Below are positions 59,509-64,000 of a stretch of DNA of 64,000 nucleotides, piece after piece; within the stretch, counting starts at the first letter, position 1; each line of letters opens with the position of its first letter. Under the pieces are notes generated by a model. The model was not told the origin of the DNA, did not search any database, and worked only from the letters and a program-made list of their open reading frames with translations. This DNA is from Taeniopygia guttata. Its lineage: Eukaryota; Chordata; Aves; Passeriformes; Estrildidae. The stretch lies in contig NC_133027.1 of NCBI RefSeq assembly GCF_048771995.1, positions 13,016,001 through 13,080,000 on the forward strand, in the 5' to 3' direction. A program made the position numbers and the translations under genes.

Positions 59509-62500
59509 GAAAAAAAAAAAACAAAAAACCCAAAATCTACTTCTCCAAATTTCCCAGTTACAGGGAGGGGTTAGGAAAAAAAAATCTCTCCATCCTAGAG
59601 TAGAGTGAATCTGTCGACTGGCCTGAGTAGTGCTTTATTTTCCACATGATGTTTTATCATGGGATATTGGGATGCATTTCTTTTAAAAGGGAAATTCTGC
59701 TATAATATAGAGAAAACTAGAATTACAGGAGTGTACAGAAAGCAGAGCACTCTGCCTACACATGCCCTGGTGACAGCTCTGTCACTGATGTAAGGTCACA
59801 GCTTCCAGAGCTGGTGGGAGCTGGAGCACAGAACAGGAGGTGGGAAAGCAGGACATGGCACAGAGCTGCTGTATCCCAGGCTTGGAGAGGATGGAAGAAG
59901 CAGCTGCTGATTCCCCTGTCAGAGGAGATGGGGCTCATCATGGGGCAGATCTCAGCTCTCTGCTGAGAGCTGAAGTAGAGAAGGGGAATGAGGGGGCACA
60001 GCCAGTGCCAGGAGCAGAAGAAGCATTGTCAAGGGCCAGTATATAAAAACAAGTGAAGCTGTTTGCTCTCATGGGAAAAACCTTAAATATTGGATGGTGT
60101 AGGAAGGAGAAACCTACCCTTCTTATCTACTTTATTAGTGTTTTATTTTGTAAGTCTGCTAGGTATCCATGTTAACTTTGTAAGTGAAGAACATGAGCAC
60201 TTTGAGAATCAGAAAGTTCGGCTGCTTTTGGAAGCTTGGACAGGTGTTTTTTAATAGCAAACCTCTTAAAGTTGAACCCAGATGCTGATAGCTGCTGGTC
60301 TAGCCTGGTCTGACAGATCCTCAGAACAGAGGTCATTGGGGAGGATGCCTGTCATGATGGGGAGCAGGTTTCTCCTCAGTAATTTTCCAAGAAGATGAAG
60401 TTCTGGATTCCTGCCAGCAGCACAACACGGGAGTTGATAAGAAAAAAAAGATTACGCTTTAGCTGTCTCCTTTAGGAAAAATAAAAAATTGAAATTTACT
60501 ACAGTGCACCGTTCTGTTGCACTTGTGTTAAGACACCAGAAGGGGAAGAGGTATCCAGGCTGTGACTGCCAGGACCTGTTGGGAAGGCTGTGCCACGCTG
60601 GTATCAGGGTGACCTGCAGGACTGCAGCCTGTCCCCGCCATCACCTCTTTGTAAAATGAAAACTGATGTAACAAGGGCAGAACTAGGCCAGCACAAAAAG
60701 ACATAGCCACACATCTGTCCTTGTTCTGGAAGAGATCTGACTGCTGCACCCTCCAGCACATCTGTAGTGTAAAGCAGAAATATCCCAGACATCTGGCTTC
60801 AGCCTGCCAGAGGATCCCAAAGAGAAGGGACCATCCACAGCTGTGGGTCTGTAGTTCTAGCAGCAGCTAAACCACGGCACTGAGCCTCTGGAGAAGATAA
60901 TCTTGTGGACCACCAAAGAATCTAAATCTAAATCTGAATGTCTCTTTAGATCCAGGACTCAGTTCTCCACGTGAAATCTGTGAGCTGTCCCCACCTCAGA
61001 GGTGCACTGGGAGGATAAATACAAAAAAAGATTTGTGCTGATTTCAGATGCTGCAGCAATGGAAGTCACAGAGCTGGCAAGAACTGGGGAGAGCTGCCAA
61101 AGCTCATGGATGTTTGCTCCTGTCTCTGCTCAGTAGCTTTAGTGCTGTGAGCACGTGTGCATGCAGAGACACATGGGGAGGTTTGTAAACAGCTGCTAGT
61201 TCTTTACATAAGGAAGAAGTATTTAGCTACTTCTTAGCATTAGTATTAGATAGTATTAGTATTTAGAGACAAAACATGTAACTTTTTCTGTTGGTTCACC
61301 TGCAAAATTCTCAACTTGTGCAGGATGAAGTGGGATCAGCAAAGAGTTTGTGTCTCACCTAGACCTCAAAGATTGTGTCTAGCCCTTGCATTATGGCTAA
61401 GGAATAAGCTGCTCTGTCTTGCAGGTCTTTTAACCACCACAGAAATGCTCATTTGAAGAATACAGAGAAGTAATATTTGAGAATTTAGGAGCTGACCATG
61501 AATTATCAATAGCAGTTCCTTTCAGTTGTGTAAGACATGAGTTAAGAGACCAGAGAATAAGCACAAACCACAGGCTAAGATAAGACTCTAAATAGCTAGA
61601 ATATAGCAAGAGACCGGAGGAAGATGGATGGGAAAAGAGGAGCCATGCTTCTTCTTCACAAACACTCATCTGGCAGGGTCTACCTCTATAAAAACATTAA
61701 ACATGAAAAGTTAATCTTTATATTCACATTTGTGGGGAATTAGTCATTAACTAGCAGGAAATGAATCGATTTTCAATCCCAACTTTTCTCTGATTAGATT
61801 TGGACAATAAGAAACTTAATTGAGCTGTGGTAGTGCTATAGGTCAATACACTAGCAGCTCAGCTATTACTCAGTGCTAATAAAAAAAAATCTTCAGGGAG
61901 AATTCTCATCAAAACAATTAGTATTGCTAGTGCTTAACACCACAACTACCACTGATTAAATGTTATTTCTCTTTGATCTTCCTTAACTGAGCAGCAGCAC
62001 TGAAAAGCTATTTATTTTAAGTTTGGCACACTACCCCAAGGTCAGAGACAGAACAGGGTTATCAGGATCCTGCTGTATTGTGGCTCTCTCCTGGCCTAAT
62101 TACAGCTTCAGTTTTCTTGAAACCCTTTTATCTCTCCAGGAATCTGGGAACATACCAAATGGAGGATACACTGAGACATAGCCTTTTTTTTTCTCTCCTT
62201 TTTTTTTCCCCCAGTAAAGATCATCTGACTTCTTTTCATTTCCAAAAGAGACTTTTTTTTCCCCAGGTAATTTTAGTTCCCAAGGTTCAGAGTATTAACT
62301 TGAATGCTATGCCTCCTGTGTTGTGAAGTCCTTAGTGCAAATTTCCCAAAAGAACAGGGCTATAGAAGCACAAGTGCCATTTCCAGCCAAAAAGGGATTT
62401 GAAACACGAGTCACTAAAGTCTGAGACAACCATCTCATGAATATACAGATGGAACTACAGAAAAAAATACGTGTGCCTGAAATATCTGACTGTCTCATAT

Positions 62501-64000
62501 ACTTATGTAATGTGTCCTCCTAAAATTCCTCTACACATGGAATTGTTATAGCCTGGTATTGCAGAAAGGAAACTGCAGAGAGAGAAGGAAAATGGTTGTA
62601 GCTGGGCCTATCAGAGAACAGATACTTCCCAAAAGGGAGAAGAGGTAAGGGAATGGAATGGACCCCAAAAGGGAAGAGTTGGATGGCAGCAAAAGCAGCA
62701 ATAGTTGACATAATACAGAAGAGAAAGGCAGGCAACAACTTGGTGTGATTATTTTTTTCCCTGTTGTGCCTAAGCACATCTTATTGACTTTTATTTTCAG
62801 TATGGAGTTTGAAAGCCATCCAGCAATTCACAGAGGAGCTGTACTGAAATGAAGTTTTGAATCATTTAAAATCAGGCCTGCATTTTTAACTACTGCAAGG
62901 TCTGTTTCAAAGCTTTTCTTCTGCAATGAAGCTGAGAGCAGATAGGTTTTCAGGTAGCCTTGCAAAATTTCTGTACAACATGACCTATGAGATTCATCCT
63001 TCTGTAACCCTTCCAATTCTGTTCTTATGAAGACTAATAATAAAAAAAGACTCTTTTACCACAGTGCAGTTTTAAGTTTAAGACAACTTTCCAAGATAAT
63101 GTATTTTTGTCCGTATCTATCCTTCTCAAATAGCATAAACACTTTCAAAGGTCAAGGCCAAGACTTATAAGCCCAACAGGATATAAAAACCTTGAACAAG
63201 GGATCATGCATCTGTACCTATATATACACCTAGAGAATCTATATGTGTATATCTATAGAGACATACATCAGGGGGATGGACTAAATCAGTTCTTGTTTAG
63301 AAATGGGACAATACTGTTGAACTCACTGATGTTTAAGAAAACCCACTTTTATTTGCATGAAGTGCTGTGCACATTTGCAGTTCCACAGGGATAACTGTTA
63401 TTATTGCTGTTATTGACAGTCACAGTATCTAGGAATCTTGGTTGAGCAGCATTTGGATAACATCTAAAGCTCAACATGCAAGAAAGAGGAAAATACAGTG
63501 CAAGGAGGCTGGAAGACATTTATTTGTGACTTGAAAGGATTGTCACAAGGGTGGGAGAGAAGACAGGAACGGCAGAGCCCACTGTGTAACCTCCTGGTAA
63601 TTAAGAAGCTGCACGGGCAGGCCTAGAATAAACCACAGGTATTCAAGCAATGACAGCTCTCAGGTACACTTGGCTTTAGCCTCCCAGACCAGCTCCCCTG
63701 AGGGGAAGATGTTTTGAACAAAGACTTTCAGAGGATGTCAGGAATCACAGTCTTTTTTCCTTGTCTAAAATGGCACAAGAAGAGAAAATCTTCATAATAT
63801 ACAGTTTATTTTTTCTATCATATGTGTTCTTTTCTTTCTGTACAAAGAGATGTAGAAAACCTCCCTGTGGGCCATACAGATAACTACTTTCACATAGAGA
63901 TGCCACCTCCCTGAACATGCTGTTGCTGTGCAGGTACGGGCTGTGCTCAGCCAATGGAGGCAACAGGTAGGTATGGATACCAGTGATACTCAGTACTAGA

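Larger units (their letters stand above)
55809..64000 (-). other. VSNL1 intron (runs off the right edge)
   Basis: Over 8 kb without a recognisable coding exon on either strand. A small CR1 tail lies at about 58940-59020. A degenerate GCATATG/CTAAAATTTTAG repeat cluster lies at about 59436-59508. Open frames such as 57215-57625 and 59840-60046 lack family features and are not called. Confidence 0.75.

Noticed and set aside
1-64000. CRISPR arrays, bacterial-type operons, tRNA or rRNA genes
   Set aside because: The window is intron-rich vertebrate DNA. No regularly spaced repeat-spacer array, no cloverleaf with tRNA control boxes and no rRNA sequence was recognised by eye.

Overview
The window looks like avian nuclear DNA. 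The main reason is its repeats: many CR1 LINE fragments, several ending in ATTCTATG-type 3' tails, and several LTRs of the kind common in songbird introns. The genes agree, with short exons, gt-ag introns and a single CpG island. The gene order GEN1 - SMC6 - VSNL1 is the conserved vertebrate order (human 2p24; chromosome 3 in chicken, from memory). The species cannot be named from sequence alone; a passerine is my best guess.

Layout. (1) Positions 1-7717, minus strand: the 5' part of GEN1, a Holliday-junction resolvase. Four coding exons encode residues 1-212 and the rest lies beyond the left edge. Its introns hold a CR1 copy (about 750-1812) and two back-to-back LTRs (about 3786-5010). (2) About 9.35-10.4 kb: a CpG island that appears to be a divergent promoter, with a candidate GEN1 leader exon donor at 9355 (minus) and a candidate SMC6 leader exon donor at 9846 (plus). 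A C-rich minisatellite follows at 10021-10200. (3) 15504-48050, plus strand: the complete SMC6 coding sequence in 26 coding exons. The exons join in frame through every junction into 1095 codons plus stop. Walker A, hinge, ABC signature and Walker B are all present. Introns carry LTRs, mostly antisense, and CR1 pieces. (4) 48.05-53.7 kb: a convergent intergenic region rich in CR1-type repeats. (5) 53.7-64 kb, minus strand: the 3' part of VSNL1 (visinin-like 1). It contains the last two coding exons (residues 55-191), the 3'UTR and more than 8 kb of intron. The exon for residues 1-54 lies beyond the right edge.

How the genes relate. GEN1 and SMC6 both act on recombination intermediates: GEN1 cuts Holliday junctions, and SMC6 is a core ATPase of the SMC5/6 complex. 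They appear to share one promoter. VSNL1 is a neuronal calcium sensor with no evident functional link and is a conserved neighbour only.

I found no undescribed gene system. The most distinctive signals are structural: a short minisatellite running into the SMC6 exon 9 splice acceptor, an inverted repeat beginning at the exon 25 donor, a perfect 16-bp hairpin in intron 24, a G4-prone minisatellite beside the shared promoter, and a GC-rich tandem repeat in intron 4. Exon numbers below count the candidate non-coding leader as exon 1.
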